DNA of 64,000 nt. It comes from Rhynchopus sp. YZ270_cl-10 (Eukaryota; Euglenozoa; Diplonemea; Diplonemida; Diplonemidae). Below, piece by piece: positions 11,301 through 21,235 of the stretch. Location of the stretch: the NCBI GenBank assembly GCA_964035575.1, contig OZ037926.1:1116001-1180000 (forward strand), written 5' to 3'. Made by a program: the position numbers and the translations under genes. Each line of letters begins with the position of its first letter. Position 1 is the stretch's first letter. The notes under the pieces were generated by a model, which saw only the letters and a list, made by a program, of their open reading frames with translations, did not search any database and had not been told where the DNA came from.

Positions 11301-12377
11301 GCAGAGGCAATGGGCCAGCCGGGTCACTCAGGTGCACTGGCACGCATCGACGACATGCGTGTGGAGATGCTGCAGAAGGGCATGCTCGCACCTCCCTCCG
11401 CATACCTCGCAGACTACACGCAGAAGATGGCAGTCGCACAGCAGGCCTACGGCGAGTGGGACAAGCACAATGTGTACCCGATCCTCAACCTCGCTGAGGT
11501 CTGCTATCTGGAGGGACACTTCGAGCATGCACACCGCCATTTTGCCAAGGCGCTTGCGATTGTGGATAGCCAGAATATGCACTTTTTGTTGGGGAACCTT
11601 TTTAAGCCGGCGACACAGCTGCGGCCGATGGAGGTGCACGAGCGCAACAGACTTGCATCCGAGCGCATGACGCCGCAGCAGTGCGTGCAGCTGGGCATGA
11701 TCCTCTCCCAGGTGGCTGCCGTGTACGAACGCCAAGGAGTGTACAAGGAGGCAGAGTCTGCCTACATGCAGACACTTGCCTCCTTCGAGATCGCAGGCCT
11801 CCCCAGCAACATAGGAGTCTCCTACGCACTCGACGGCCTCGCCCGCCTGCTCTACTTCCAAGGCCTCCACGGCGATGCGCTCTCGTACTTCGAGAAGAGC
11901 GCAGACGTGCGCTTCCGCCACCACAAACACCTCAAAGAGGAGCAGCAGATTGCACGGAAAAACATCCAGATTGTGGATGCAACGGTATGTCCCCTTTTTT
12001 GTTGCCTAAATGAGAAAAGTAGTATCGTTCAAGAATAAGGAACCACCCATAGCACTCTTACTACCTCCCGTCCGTGACCTGATCATCCTGGTATCCACTG
12101 ATCCCTATTCGTCCCCTGACGAGTGGGAGGAACGTGGAGGCGGCCACAACAAGAGATATCTATATGATATGTTACGTGGTGAGAACAAAACTCCGCGGTA
12201 GTGGAGCACACTCTAGGGTGGCTACACTAATACAACCAAGTTTTCAAAAACTCCGCGTTTTTGTCAATTTTTCAAAGAGAACATCAACACCCCCCTCACA
12301 CCCCCTCACAGATGCGGCATAGTGGGTACCAACTTGTGAAGCACGACTACCCATCCAGGTTTCCGATATATTACTGA
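8361..12377 (+). CDS. Ig-like/TPR repeat protein (kinesin-light-chain-like TPRs), one intron
   Basis: The long exon 8361-11984 opens with ATG and encodes 1208 residues. A basic Pro/Ser-rich N-terminus (1-200) precedes an Ig-like/cadherin-like module (about 230-320; GTLFFTPSYHVGGVTMVTI..LSD pattern, strands ending in MKLSVI). Many TPR units follow (about 500-1200), including kinesin-light-chain-like helices with YQEAEPLIRKAIAVFEACHG and YKEAESAYMQTLASFE. The open frame would run on to 12038, but GTATGT at 11985 matches the other donors. A pyrimidine-rich CTCACAG at 12305-12311 allows a phase-0 exon 2 (12312-12377) ending in TGA, giving 1229 aa. No signal peptide is seen. TPRs suggest a protein scaffold; partners are unknown. 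Exon 2 is less certain than exon 1. Confidence 0.8.
11985..12311 (+). other. Probable intron of TPR gene
   Basis: GTATGT donor directly after a codon and a pyrimidine-rich CTCACAG acceptor. The 327-bp interior is T/A-rich and holds a module E repeat at 12211-12250. The alternative is read-through to the TAA at 12036-12038. Confidence 0.5.
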
Positions 12378-13206
12378 GCGCTTTGATGTTGTTGTTGTTG
12401 TTTTGTTTTGGGGGGGAGAGATTTTATGGAGTTTCCGTGTGCATAGGAACAATGGTGGACAAATATAAAGCAAACAAAAGCAAACCAAATAGCAAGAGAC
12501 CGGGAGGGTTTCCACCCCCCTTGAAGGTGTCTTCGTGCCTCCCCTCTGTTGCACGGATGTGGAAGAGCAAAAGCAAAAGCCAAAGCCAGAGTCAATAGTG
12601 CCTTTTTGCACCAACCCCGGCCACACTCTCTTTCGGGATGGCCTTTTTTTTTGTCGAAATACAGTGGTTAAAGAAATGTTACGCCGAAAGGAAAGGCGGG
12701 TTCGAAATGGATGGCGGAATTTACGTTGCGCAGAATTTTTCTTAGGTGGGCAGTTTTCTTTAGGTGGGCGAGTATGGGGAAGAAGCTTCCATACAAAACA
12801 CACCTCTCTTCCCAGTGCAGAACCTTTGTGCAGGACAAGAGACCTTACGGCCCTTGCCGCACACCGGTTCACGCCCCGTTCACATGTATGGAATAAAAGA
12901 AAAGAAAAAAGAGGTAGCTAGCTCTGCCTAACTCTGTTTCTGTCTCTTGTGTTCACAAGTGCTTGGTGCCCCAAATACGATTCACAACACCGCAACTAAG
13001 GCAAGGGAAGGATAGACATACATCTGCCTATCCCTAGTCAATGCGGGGGAGATATCTTTTCTGTTCCGTTCTGCTCGCATGCTTCTGTTCCTCAGTCAAC
13101 AACAGCACAGCACTGTGTCCATTAGCCGTTGCCTTTCCCAAACCACTTACCACACCACAGAGCATTTCCTCTTTGTTTATATTTAATTGTTCTGCATTTC
13201 GCAACC
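12378..13206. other. Intergenic spacer with possible splice acceptor
   Basis: No coding evidence. A pyrimidine/C-rich stretch ending in CACCACAG (to about 13160) precedes the next ATG by about 45 bp and could be a cis or trans splice acceptor. The segment near 12993-13020 (ACTAAGGCAAGGGAAGGATA) reappears at about 21140 upstream of the calpain-like gene. Confidence 0.5.
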
Positions 13207-16200
13207 ATGCGTGTTTTTGCCGCATCCTTGTGTGTGGCCCAAATGTTCACTTTAGTGGCAGGCAAGTGTGGCAGCCAATCAACCCTTTCGTGGTGTCCAG
13301 CGGGAGGGGACGCGTTCATCGCCACACCGGCACCAGCGAATGCTGACAGCCACAAGTGCGCAGGAACAGACAGCTGCAAAGCTGAGTTGGAAGACTGGCA
13401 GATTGAAGCCGTGCTTGCCCAGCACAACAAGTACCGTGCCCACCACGGCGCATGCGATGTGACGTACAGCAAGACTGTTGCGTCCTACACGATTGGGAGT
13501 CCTGGTTTCAAGACAACGTGCAGTGGTGCGGGTCTGAAGCACAACGAGGGGTCTGGCTACGGAGAGAACATTGCGAGTGTTGGTGTTTTTGGCGACGACC
13601 TGTCCACCTGGGACCCTGCCGAGGGAGTGAAGAACTGGTACTGTGGTGAGGAAAACTGTTACGACTACAACAAGCCTGGCTACAGCAGCGACATTGGTCA
13701 CTTTTCCGCCGTGATTTGGAAGGGCACCACGGAGATTGGGTGTGCCCTCTGCCACAAGAAGGATTCCTTCACCTTCATCTACCTCATGTGCAACTACAAC
13801 CCTGCAGGTAACTACGGGAACAGGTTCCCAACCAACGTTCTGAAGGATGGTACTCCCACGGAGGGCTGTGCGAACACGCCACCGACACCGATGACAGACG
13901 AGTGTGCAGCAACTCCGTGTGACGCCGACCAGGACTGCAACGACCCGGACCAGGCAGCGGACAAGGACTACATCTGCACGTGCAAGGACGACTCGTCTGT
14001 CGCTGCAACAGGCAAGGCTGCAGTTTGCACGAAGGACGAGTGCGCAGGTGGAAAGCCCTGTGGTGCTGATCAGGACTGTGTGGACACCAAGCAGGGAGTC
14101 AAGAGTGTGAGTGACTTCACCTGCATCTGCCAGTCGGATAACAAGATCACCAACACAGGAGGGCCTGCCACCTGCGACAGGGACGAGTGTGACTCTGACC
14201 CATGTGACAAGTCCAAGACAAAGCAGACATGCACTGACCCTGACCAGAGCTCTTCCTCGACTGGTGACTACAAGTGCACGTGCACGAACGGAGTTGAGGC
14301 AACAGGTGGGCAGGCGACTTGTGAGGTTGACGAGTGCGAAGTGAAGCCATGTGGTATAACTGGACAGACTTGTGTTGATATGGACAAGGCAGCAAACAAG
14401 AAGAACGACTTCGAGTGTACTTGCACCGCTGACACCACCATCAATCAGACTGGTGCACCTGCCACGTGCTCGAAGGATGAGTGTGACAAGGATCCTTGCA
14501 AGACCGCTACCACCAAGCAGACATGTGCAGACCCTGACCAGAGTGCGTCAGTTACAGGCGACTACACATGCTCATGTGCCAACGGAGTTGAGGCAACAGG
14601 TGGGCAGGCAACTTGCGAGGTTGACGAGTGCGAAGCGAAGCCATGTGGTGCAACTGGCCAGACTTGTGTTGACATGGACAAAGCAGCGAACAAGAAGAAC
14701 GACTTCGAGTGTACTTGCACCGCTGACACCACCATCAAGCAGACTGGTGCACCTGCCACGTGCTCGAAGGACGAGTGCTCGAAAGACCCTTGCAAGACTG
14801 TGGCCACAAAGCAGACCTGCACAGATCCGAACCCGAGCCCCACATCCACTGGAGACTACACGTGCACATGTTCGAATGGAGTTGAGGCAACAGGAGGACA
14901 GGCAACTTGTGAGGTTGACGAGTGTGTCACTGGCACACCTTGCGGCGTAAGTGGTCAGACCTGTGTTGACATGGACAAAGCAGCAAACAAGAAGAACGAT
15001 TTCGAGTGCACTTGCATCGCTGACACCACCATCAAGCAGACTGGTGCACCTGCAACATGTTCGAAGGACGAGTGTGACAAGGATCCTTGCAAGTCTGACA
15101 CCACAAAACAGACCTGCACTGACCCGAACGCGAGCCCCACATCCACTGGTGACTACATGTGTACTTGTGCCAACGGAGTTGAGGCAACAGGAGGACAGGC
15201 AACTTGTGAAGTTGACGAGTGTGCCACCGGCACTCCTTGTGGTGCAACTGGCCAGACTTGTGTTGACATGGACAAAGCAGCAAACAAAAAGAACGACTTC
15301 GAGTGCACATGTGATGTTGACACCACCATCAAGCAGACTGGTGCACCTGCCACGTGCTCGAAGGACGAGTGCTCGAAGGACCCTTGCAAGACTGCGACCA
15401 CAAAGCAGACCTGTGCAGACCCGAACCCGAGCCCCACATCCACTGGAGACTACACGTGCACCTGTGCAAATGGAGTTGAGGCAACAGGAGGACAGGCAAC
15501 TTGCGAGGTTGACGAGTGCGAAGTGAAGCCATGTGGTGCAACTGGCCAGACTTGTGTTGACATGGACAAGGCAGCAAACAAGAAGAACGACTTTGAGTGC
15601 ACATGTGATTCCGACTCCACTATCAAGAAGACCGGCGCACCTGCAACGTGCTCAAAGGATGAGTGTGACAAGGATCCCTGTGACACCACCAGCACCCAGC
15701 AGATGTGCACAGACCCGAACCCGAGCCCCACATCCACTGGAGACTACGTGTGCAAGTGCACAAACGGAGTTGAAGCAACTGGAGGACAGGCGACTTGTGA
15801 GGTTGACGAGTGTGCCACCGGCACACCCTGTGGTGCTGGGCAGACCTGTGTGGACACGGACAAGTCCGCAAACGTGAAGCTGAACTTTGAGTGCACATGC
15901 GCGAACGACGCTGCAACAAAGAAGGTTGGAGGACCTGTGTCGACATGTGAGATTGATGAGTGTTCAGTTGTGCCTTCGCCGTGTGGTTCGCAGACGTGTG
16001 AGGACGCAATGAAGGGACCGTCACAGAAGGACGACTTCGTGTGCACGTGTGCTGCACCCAGCACGGAGAAGGCGACAGGAAAGCCTGCTGTGTGCAACAC
16101 AGGATCTGAGGACGAGTGTCTCGCGATGCCGGCACCCTGTGGTGCGGACCAGAACTGTGTGGATCCTGACCAGACGGCGACGAGCAAGAACGACTATTCC

Positions 16201-19200
16201 TGCACTTGCAAGATGGGTAAGGGAACTCAGACAGGAAAGCCGGCTGTGTGTGTTCTTGACGAGTGCGAAGCAGCGCCGTGTGCAGGAGGGCAGACGTGCG
16301 CGGACCCTGACACCACTGTCACAGCCGTGGGTGACTTCACATGCACGTGTGACGTGCCTCTGGCTGGGACAGCGAAGGGCATGGCTGCGACCTGCACAAG
16401 CAATGACTGCGATGCCAACCCTTGTGCGGCGGGTCAGACCTGCACAGATCCTGACCAGTCGACGACCTCGCACAACGACTACTGGTGTGAGTGTGGGAAC
16501 GGTGTGAAGACTCAGGGTGCACAGGCGACGTGTGAGATTGACGAGTGTGACGCCGACCACAACCAGTGTCTTGCTGACCAGACCTGCGAGGACCCGAACA
16601 AGTCTTTCGACTCTCAGCATGACTACGCGTGCACATGCAAGGATGACCCCACCATCACTCAGATGGACGGACCTGCCGCTTGCACTGTGAACGACTGCGA
16701 CAGCGATCCGTGTGGACCTAACCAGAAGTGCAATGACCCAACACCCACAGCAGCATCGCACTTTGACTTCACCTGCACATGTGACAACGGTGTTGTTGCC
16801 AAGGGAACAGCAGCCACCTGTGAGATTGACGAGTGTGATGCTGACCACAACCAGTGCCTTGCTGACCAGACGTGTGAGGACCCGAACAAGTCAAAGACCT
16901 CGCAGCATGACTACGTGTGCAAATGCAAGGATGACCCCACCATCACTCAGATGGACGGACCTGCCGCTTGCACTGTGAACGACTGCGACAGCGAACCGTG
17001 TGGATCGAACCAGAAATGCAATGACCCAACACCCACAGCAGCATCGCACTTTGACTTCACCTGCACATGTGACAACGGTGTTGTTGCAACAGGAACGGCT
17101 GCGACGTGTGAGATTGACGAGTGTGACGCCGACCACAACCAGTGCCTTGCTGACCAGACGTGTGTGGACCCGAACAAGGCGAAGACTTCGCAGCACGACT
17201 TCATCTGCACATGCAAGGATGATCCCAGCATCACACGTACTGATGGACCTGCCGCTTGCACTGTGAACGACTGTGACAGCAACCCATGTGGGCCGAACCA
17301 GAAGTGCAATGACCCAACACCCACAGCAACATCGCACTTTGACTTCACCTGCACATGTGACAACGGTGTTGTTGCGACAGCAACGGCTGCGACGTGTGAG
17401 ATTGACGAGTGTGACGCCGACCACAACCAGTGTCTTGCTGACCAGACGTGTGAGGACCCGAACAAGGCGAAGACTTCGCAGCACGACTTCATCTGCACAT
17501 GCAAGGACGATCCCACCATCACCCAGATGGACGGACCTGCCGCTTGCACTGTGAACGACTGCGACAGCGACCCGTGTGGATCGAACCAGAAATGCAATGA
17601 CCCAACACCCACAGCAGCATCGCACTTTGACTTCACCTGCACATGTGACAACGGTGTTGTTGCGACAGGAACGGCTGCGACGTGTGAGATTGACGAGTGT
17701 GATGCTGACCACAACCAGTGTCTTGCTGACCAGACCTGCGAGGACCCGAACAAGGCGAAGACTTCGCAGCACGACTTCATCTGCACATGCAAGGATGATC
17801 CCAGCATCAAGAAGACAGACGGCGCAGCGATCTGCACTGTGAACGACTGCGACAGCGATCCTTGTGGACCTGGGCAGATATGCACCGACCCAACCCCGAC
17901 TGCGGATTCGCACTACGACTTCTTCTGTGAGTGCACGAACGGTGTGAAGGCACAGGGAACGGCTGCGACATGTGAGATAGACGAGTGTGACGCCGACCAC
18001 AACCAGTGTCTTGCTGACCAGATCTGTGAGGACCCGAACAAGGCGAAGACTTCGCAGCACGACTACGTGTGCAAGTGCAGATCGAACCCAAGCATTCAAC
18101 AGAGGGACGGACCTACTTCGTGCTCAGACGAGTGTGCTGTTAACCCGTGTGGTGATGACCAGATGTGTGAGGAGGGCCGTCTTGGCTCCGCCAGCACAGG
18201 CGACTACACGTGCACATGCCTGAATGACGAAAAGCGTTACACTGTTGGAGGAAAGGTTCCGACTTGTGGTATGGACGAGTGTGCGACAGCACCGTGTGGG
18301 AAGGGTGAGACGTGTCTGGACCCTGACTTTGATGTGGAGAAGAACTTTGAATGCCGCTGTGTCGGTGGGAAAGAAGTGTCGCTTGGTGCACCGATGAAGG
18401 AGTGCAACGAGTGCACGATTGGTCTGTTCCCTTGCGTGGGTCCGTTCGGTGAGAGGGAGATCTGCACAGACCCAGACACATCGCCTGAGAGCATGGGTGA
18501 CTTTGTGTGCGAATGCCCGAACCACGGTGCGAAAACAACTGGCGGCCCTGCACAGTGCAGCAAGCAGGGTGAGTGCAGCAGCGACCCGTGTGTGGACCCG
18601 CACGCAATCTGCAAGGACCCGAACCCGCAGAAGGAAGTCGACTTCACATGCACGTGCATGACAGGGTCTGTGGGTGCGAGTGTTGGGACTGCTGTGGACT
18701 GCAAGATTGACGAGTGTGCAACGAAGCCGTGTGGGAAGAACCAGGAGTGCGTGGACACAAACACACACTGGTCGAACGTCGGCGACTTTGTGTGCAAATG
18801 CACAGCCTCGACAGCTGGGATGCCTCTCTTTGGAACAGCAGCAGGCCGTGCCGCTGTGTGCACCACCTCGCCCGAGTCGACGAGTACAGGCGACACGATG
18901 TCGCCAGAGGCACGTGCCACAGAGTCCCCGCCGCAGCAGTTCACACATGCACCACTTTCTGGCGCACAGCCTGATACACCAACTGGGGGTGAGGACGACG
19001 ACGACGCCTTCCCTTGGTACATCCCTGTGTCGATTGCAGGAGCGCTGCTGCTGTGTGCTTGCATTGCATATTTCGCGTATGCACAGAGAAAGAAGTCGCA
19101 AGACGCGAGTATCGCTGACTTCTTCGACATGGAGGAGGAAGAGGTTGGCATGCAAAAGAATACAGTCGATTCTCCACCGCAGTCGGAGTTGTTGAGACTG

Positions 19201-19203
19201 TGA
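13207..19203 (+). CDS. CAP (SCP/PR-1) domain plus EGF-like repeat type I membrane protein
   Basis: 1998 aa from the ATG at 13207, chosen because it starts a signal peptide (MRVFAASLCVAQMFTLVAG). Upstream in-frame sequence has no ATG. Residues about 60-215 are a CAP domain (AVLAQHNKYRAHHG; GYGENIA; IGHFSAVIWKGTTEIGCA; YLMCNYNPAGNY). About 34 EGF-like modules with six cysteines each follow, typically D-E-C-x4-C-x5-C, a 13-15 residue loop, C-x-C and a final C after TG.PA. Near the C-terminus a single TM helix (WYIPVSIAGALLLCACIAYF) precedes a roughly 45-residue acidic tail. Probable surface adhesion or receptor protein with an extracellular stalk of EGF modules. CAP domains are secreted Cys-rich proteins of varied, often unclear function. 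The stop TGA is at 19201-19203. Confidence 0.9.
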   Translation: MRVFAASLCVAQMFTLVAGKCGSQSTLSWCPAGGDAFIATPAPANADSHKCAGTDSCKAELEDWQIEAVLAQHNKYRAHHGACDVTYSKTVASYTIGSPGFKTTCSGAGLKHNEGSGYGENIASVGVFGDDLSTWDPAEGVKNWYCGEENCYDYNKPGYSSDIGHFSAVIWKGTTEIGCALCHKKDSFTFIYLMCNYNPAGNYGNRFPTNVLKDGTPTEGCANTPPTPMTDECAATPCDADQDCNDPDQAADKDYICTCKDDSSVAATGKAAVCTKDECAGGKPCGADQDCVDTKQGVKSVSDFTCICQSDNKITNTGGPATCDRDECDSDPCDKSKTKQTCTDPDQSSSSTGDYKCTCTNGVEATGGQATCEVDECEVKPCGITGQTCVDMDKAANKKNDFECTCTADTTINQTGAPATCSKDECDKDPCKTATTKQTCADPDQSASVTGDYTCSCANGVEATGGQATCEVDECEAKPCGATGQTCVDMDKAANKKNDFECTCTADTTIKQTGAPATCSKDECSKDPCKTVATKQTCTDPNPSPTSTGDYTCTCSNGVEATGGQATCEVDECVTGTPCGVSGQTCVDMDKAANKKNDFECTCIADTTIKQTGAPATCSKDECDKDPCKSDTTKQTCTDPNASPTSTGDYMCTCANGVEATGGQATCEVDECATGTPCGATGQTCVDMDKAANKKNDFECTCDVDTTIKQTGAPATCSKDECSKDPCKTATTKQTCADPNPSPTSTGDYTCTCANGVEATGGQATCEVDECEVKPCGATGQTCVDMDKAANKKNDFECTCDSDSTIKKTGAPATCSKDECDKDPCDTTSTQQMCTDPNPSPTSTGDYVCKCTNGVEATGGQATCEVDECATGTPCGAGQTCVDTDKSANVKLNFECTCANDAATKKVGGPVSTCEIDECSVVPSPCGSQTCEDAMKGPSQKDDFVCTCAAPSTEKATGKPAVCNTGSEDECLAMPAPCGADQNCVDPDQTATSKNDYSCTCKMGKGTQTGKPAVCVLDECEAAPCAGGQTCADPDTTVTAVGDFTCTCDVPLAGTAKGMAATCTSNDCDANPCAAGQTCTDPDQSTTSHNDYWCECGNGVKTQGAQATCEIDECDADHNQCLADQTCEDPNKSFDSQHDYACTCKDDPTITQMDGPAACTVNDCDSDPCGPNQKCNDPTPTAASHFDFTCTCDNGVVAKGTAATCEIDECDADHNQCLADQTCEDPNKSKTSQHDYVCKCKDDPTITQMDGPAACTVNDCDSEPCGSNQKCNDPTPTAASHFDFTCTCDNGVVATGTAATCEIDECDADHNQCLADQTCVDPNKAKTSQHDFICTCKDDPSITRTDGPAACTVNDCDSNPCGPNQKCNDPTPTATSHFDFTCTCDNGVVATATAATCEIDECDADHNQCLADQTCEDPNKAKTSQHDFICTCKDDPTITQMDGPAACTVNDCDSDPCGSNQKCNDPTPTAASHFDFTCTCDNGVVATGTAATCEIDECDADHNQCLADQTCEDPNKAKTSQHDFICTCKDDPSIKKTDGAAICTVNDCDSDPCGPGQICTDPTPTADSHYDFFCECTNGVKAQGTAATCEIDECDADHNQCLADQICEDPNKAKTSQHDYVCKCRSNPSIQQRDGPTSCSDECAVNPCGDDQMCEEGRLGSASTGDYTCTCLNDEKRYTVGGKVPTCGMDECATAPCGKGETCLDPDFDVEKNFECRCVGGKEVSLGAPMKECNECTIGLFPCVGPFGEREICTDPDTSPESMGDFVCECPNHGAKTTGGPAQCSKQGECSSDPCVDPHAICKDPNPQKEVDFTCTCMTGSVGASVGTAVDCKIDECATKPCGKNQECVDTNTHWSNVGDFVCKCTASTAGMPLFGTAAGRAAVCTTSPESTSTGDTMSPEARATESPPQQFTHAPLSGAQPDTPTGGEDDDDAFPWYIPVSIAGALLLCACIAYFAYAQRKKSQDASIADFFDMEEEEVGMQKNTVDSPPQSELLRL
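14180..18110 (+). repeat. Coding higher-order repeat of EGF module pairs
   Basis: Within the CAP/EGF gene, two families of paired modules are tandemly repeated at high nucleotide identity. In about 14180-15830, DECEVKPC/DECATGTPC modules alternate with DEC(D/S)KDPC. In about 16540-18110, DECDADHNQC modules alternate with NDCDSDPCG. Each pair is close to 290 bp. Identity between neighbouring pairs implies recent unequal exchange or conversion inside the exon. Confidence 0.85.
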
Positions 19204-19531
19204 GCTGCACCTGATGTCTGGTGCTACGACATTCTTCGCTCATTCCTTTCCCCATATCCCCTCCCCCACCCTGCCTCCCAACAGCAAAGGGATGCGAACC
19301 ACGCCTTGACTGAAAAAAAAAGGCAGTTTTCCTTCTCTTTTGCACAATCTGCATTCCCCCCCCTTTCCTTCTCTTGTTTCTCATTACCTTGTCTTATTTT
19401 GCTTCCTTTTTGTTTCGGTGTATCGGTCATGTACCCAGGTACACTGTCACGAGAGGGCTTTGTATTTCAAGTCAATTATATTTTGCAGGAAGCGCTGCAG
19501 TGTGTGTGTTTTTTTTTTTTTTTTTTTTTGC

Positions 19532-20236
19532 AGCTACCAGGGTTTCCGCCAGGATTTGGGGTTTCAGGAATTGGGGGGGACCATCAAAAAGACCCCCCAA
19601 AAAATTTTTTTCTCCCCGCAAAAGCGGTCGTCGCGCGCTTCGCGCGCGCCTCCCTGCAGGCCACAGCGTGGAGAGGCGAAGGGTGCACCAGGTTTGATAG
19701 CAGCCATGTCAAGCTTCACAGCTGTGTTGTCTGGTAGAGGTGGTTCGTTTGGAGGTCGGGGGTGGAAGCTTAACAAGGTAAGGGGTCCTGTGAGAGTGGA
19801 GGGTGATGGTGTTTGCTTTTTCTATTGTATGGTGCTACAGTCATTACAGTGCTGCAGTGGGAACATGTAATAACTACCCGTCCCTTGCACCGAAGCCTCC
19901 TTAGAAAAAGGGGCAATGCACGGATCGATGGAAGTATATCAATATCACATAGCTAGCAACACAGCGCCGCAGGCGCACGGTACGCTACTTTTACCCTTTT
20001 TTAAAAAGATTGCACCACCCCCTTTTTCTTCCACTTCTTCTGGCACAGCGAGCCAAATGCTCTGCACGGTGGGGTCGCATGACCACGGGGGGTCATCTAC
20101 AACCTCCAAAACCCCATTTTTCTTGGGGGGGACCATGGTCCCCCCCAAACCCCTGTAAAAATCCGGATTTTTCTGGGAAAAATATTGGGGGGGTCCATGG
20201 TCCCCCCCGGTCCCCCTTGGCGGAAACCCTGGCTAC
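19532..20236. mobile_element. Non-autonomous TIR element rich in GGGACCATGGTCCC palindromes
   Basis: The left end (CCAGGGTTTCCGCCA near 19541-19555) is complementary to the right end (TGGCGGAAACCCTGG near 20218-20232). The interior carries a 26-bp perfect palindrome at 20123-20148 centred on ACCATGGT, and a second near-palindrome at about 20190-20213. It also has a CGCGCGCTTCGCGCGCG hairpin shared with 2338-2405. No transposase ORF; family unassigned. Confidence 0.6.
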
Positions 20237-21054
20237 ACCTCTGTTTTTGTGACGTGACAATGCAAATGAGTGGGTGTCTTATTCCACGACTTTTGTGTGC
20301 CGAACGTCTCTTTTGTGTGGTGTCTGAAACGATGTTTGCGAGAGACCCACACGTGAACTGCTAGTGAATCATAACCACGAGCCAAAAAACTCATTGATCA
20401 AGTCGGAACCAGTCTGAAGGCTTCCATCTGATACATCTAATTTTGGCTGCACAGGTTGCTTAGAGAGAGATGTCCACAGCCCCACCCCACCCAAATACTT
20501 ATGCCACAGCATTGCAGCCTTTGTACAAAGCCTTTTGTTAGGCTAGGATCCTTTTTGTGGTGTTTCCCATAATTAATCAGTTTGATACTGAAAACAACCC
20601 AGGAATCAATATTGCTCATGCGCAGATGAGGGTGTACTCACTTTCTTAGTGACAGCGTGACTGCATTCGTCTGTGTTAATATTTAGCCCCAGCGCCTATA
20701 CATTATTCCTTTCATCCTATGAGTTTGTTCAATGCCGTTGCCCTTGTCTTGGAGTGAAGTCTTTTTGCGCGAGTCGCATTTACTCTTTCACTTTATTTTT
20801 GCCAATTTCCGCATATCACCCAACATCCCTTTGTGCTGGCCAGCATTTTGCTTGTTGGTTACTTTGTCACACCACTGTGCCAACCTGTGCCGCCATGTGC
20901 ACCCTCCTCTCCTCATAAGGACAACATCCCCCTCCCGCCACCCCTCCCGCCACCCCTGTCCAAATACCCTTGCGGGTGTAATTGAGGACAGTCTTGGTGG
21001 GGCATTGTCGATGCAACACTAAATAAAAAAGAAAATCACCCTGTTTTGCCCTTT

Positions 21055-21165
21055 CTCAAACCACTTACCCTCCCCGCACCACTGAACGGCGCCGGCACCA
21101 GCAAACGCTGACAGCCACTGGCGCACAGGAAGAGACAGAACTAAGGCAAGGGAAGGATAGACACC
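21055..21165 (+). repeat. Shuffled fragments of the CAP/EGF gene 5' region
   Basis: Three short blocks match the CAP/EGF gene region in a different order. AAACCACTTACC matches about 13141; GGCACCAGC(A/G)AA(C/T)GCTGACAG matches about 13331; ACTAAGGCAAGGGAAGGATA matches about 12997. The gene's own order is third, first, second. Probably a rearranged partial duplicate. It precedes an unrelated gene and may lend upstream or acceptor sequence. Confidence 0.55.
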
Positions 21166-21235
21166 TTTCCCTCTGCAATCCATCACCACTCCCTACAGGT
21201 CCATTTACACATTGCGGACCTCTTTTGTCCTGCTT

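Larger units (their letters stand above)
19204..21235. other. Intergenic region with TIR element
   Basis: Contains module B (19439-19476), the TIR element at 19532-20236 and a rearranged piece of the CAP gene 5' region (21055-21165). A pyrimidine-rich CCCTACAG ends at 21198, 38 bp before the next ATG. No further coding signal. Confidence 0.55.

Noticed and set aside
16891-18099. 400-codon minus-strand frame over the EGF array
   Set aside because: Repetitive DNA without stops on the complement. Only the plus frame has cysteine spacing of EGF-like modules.
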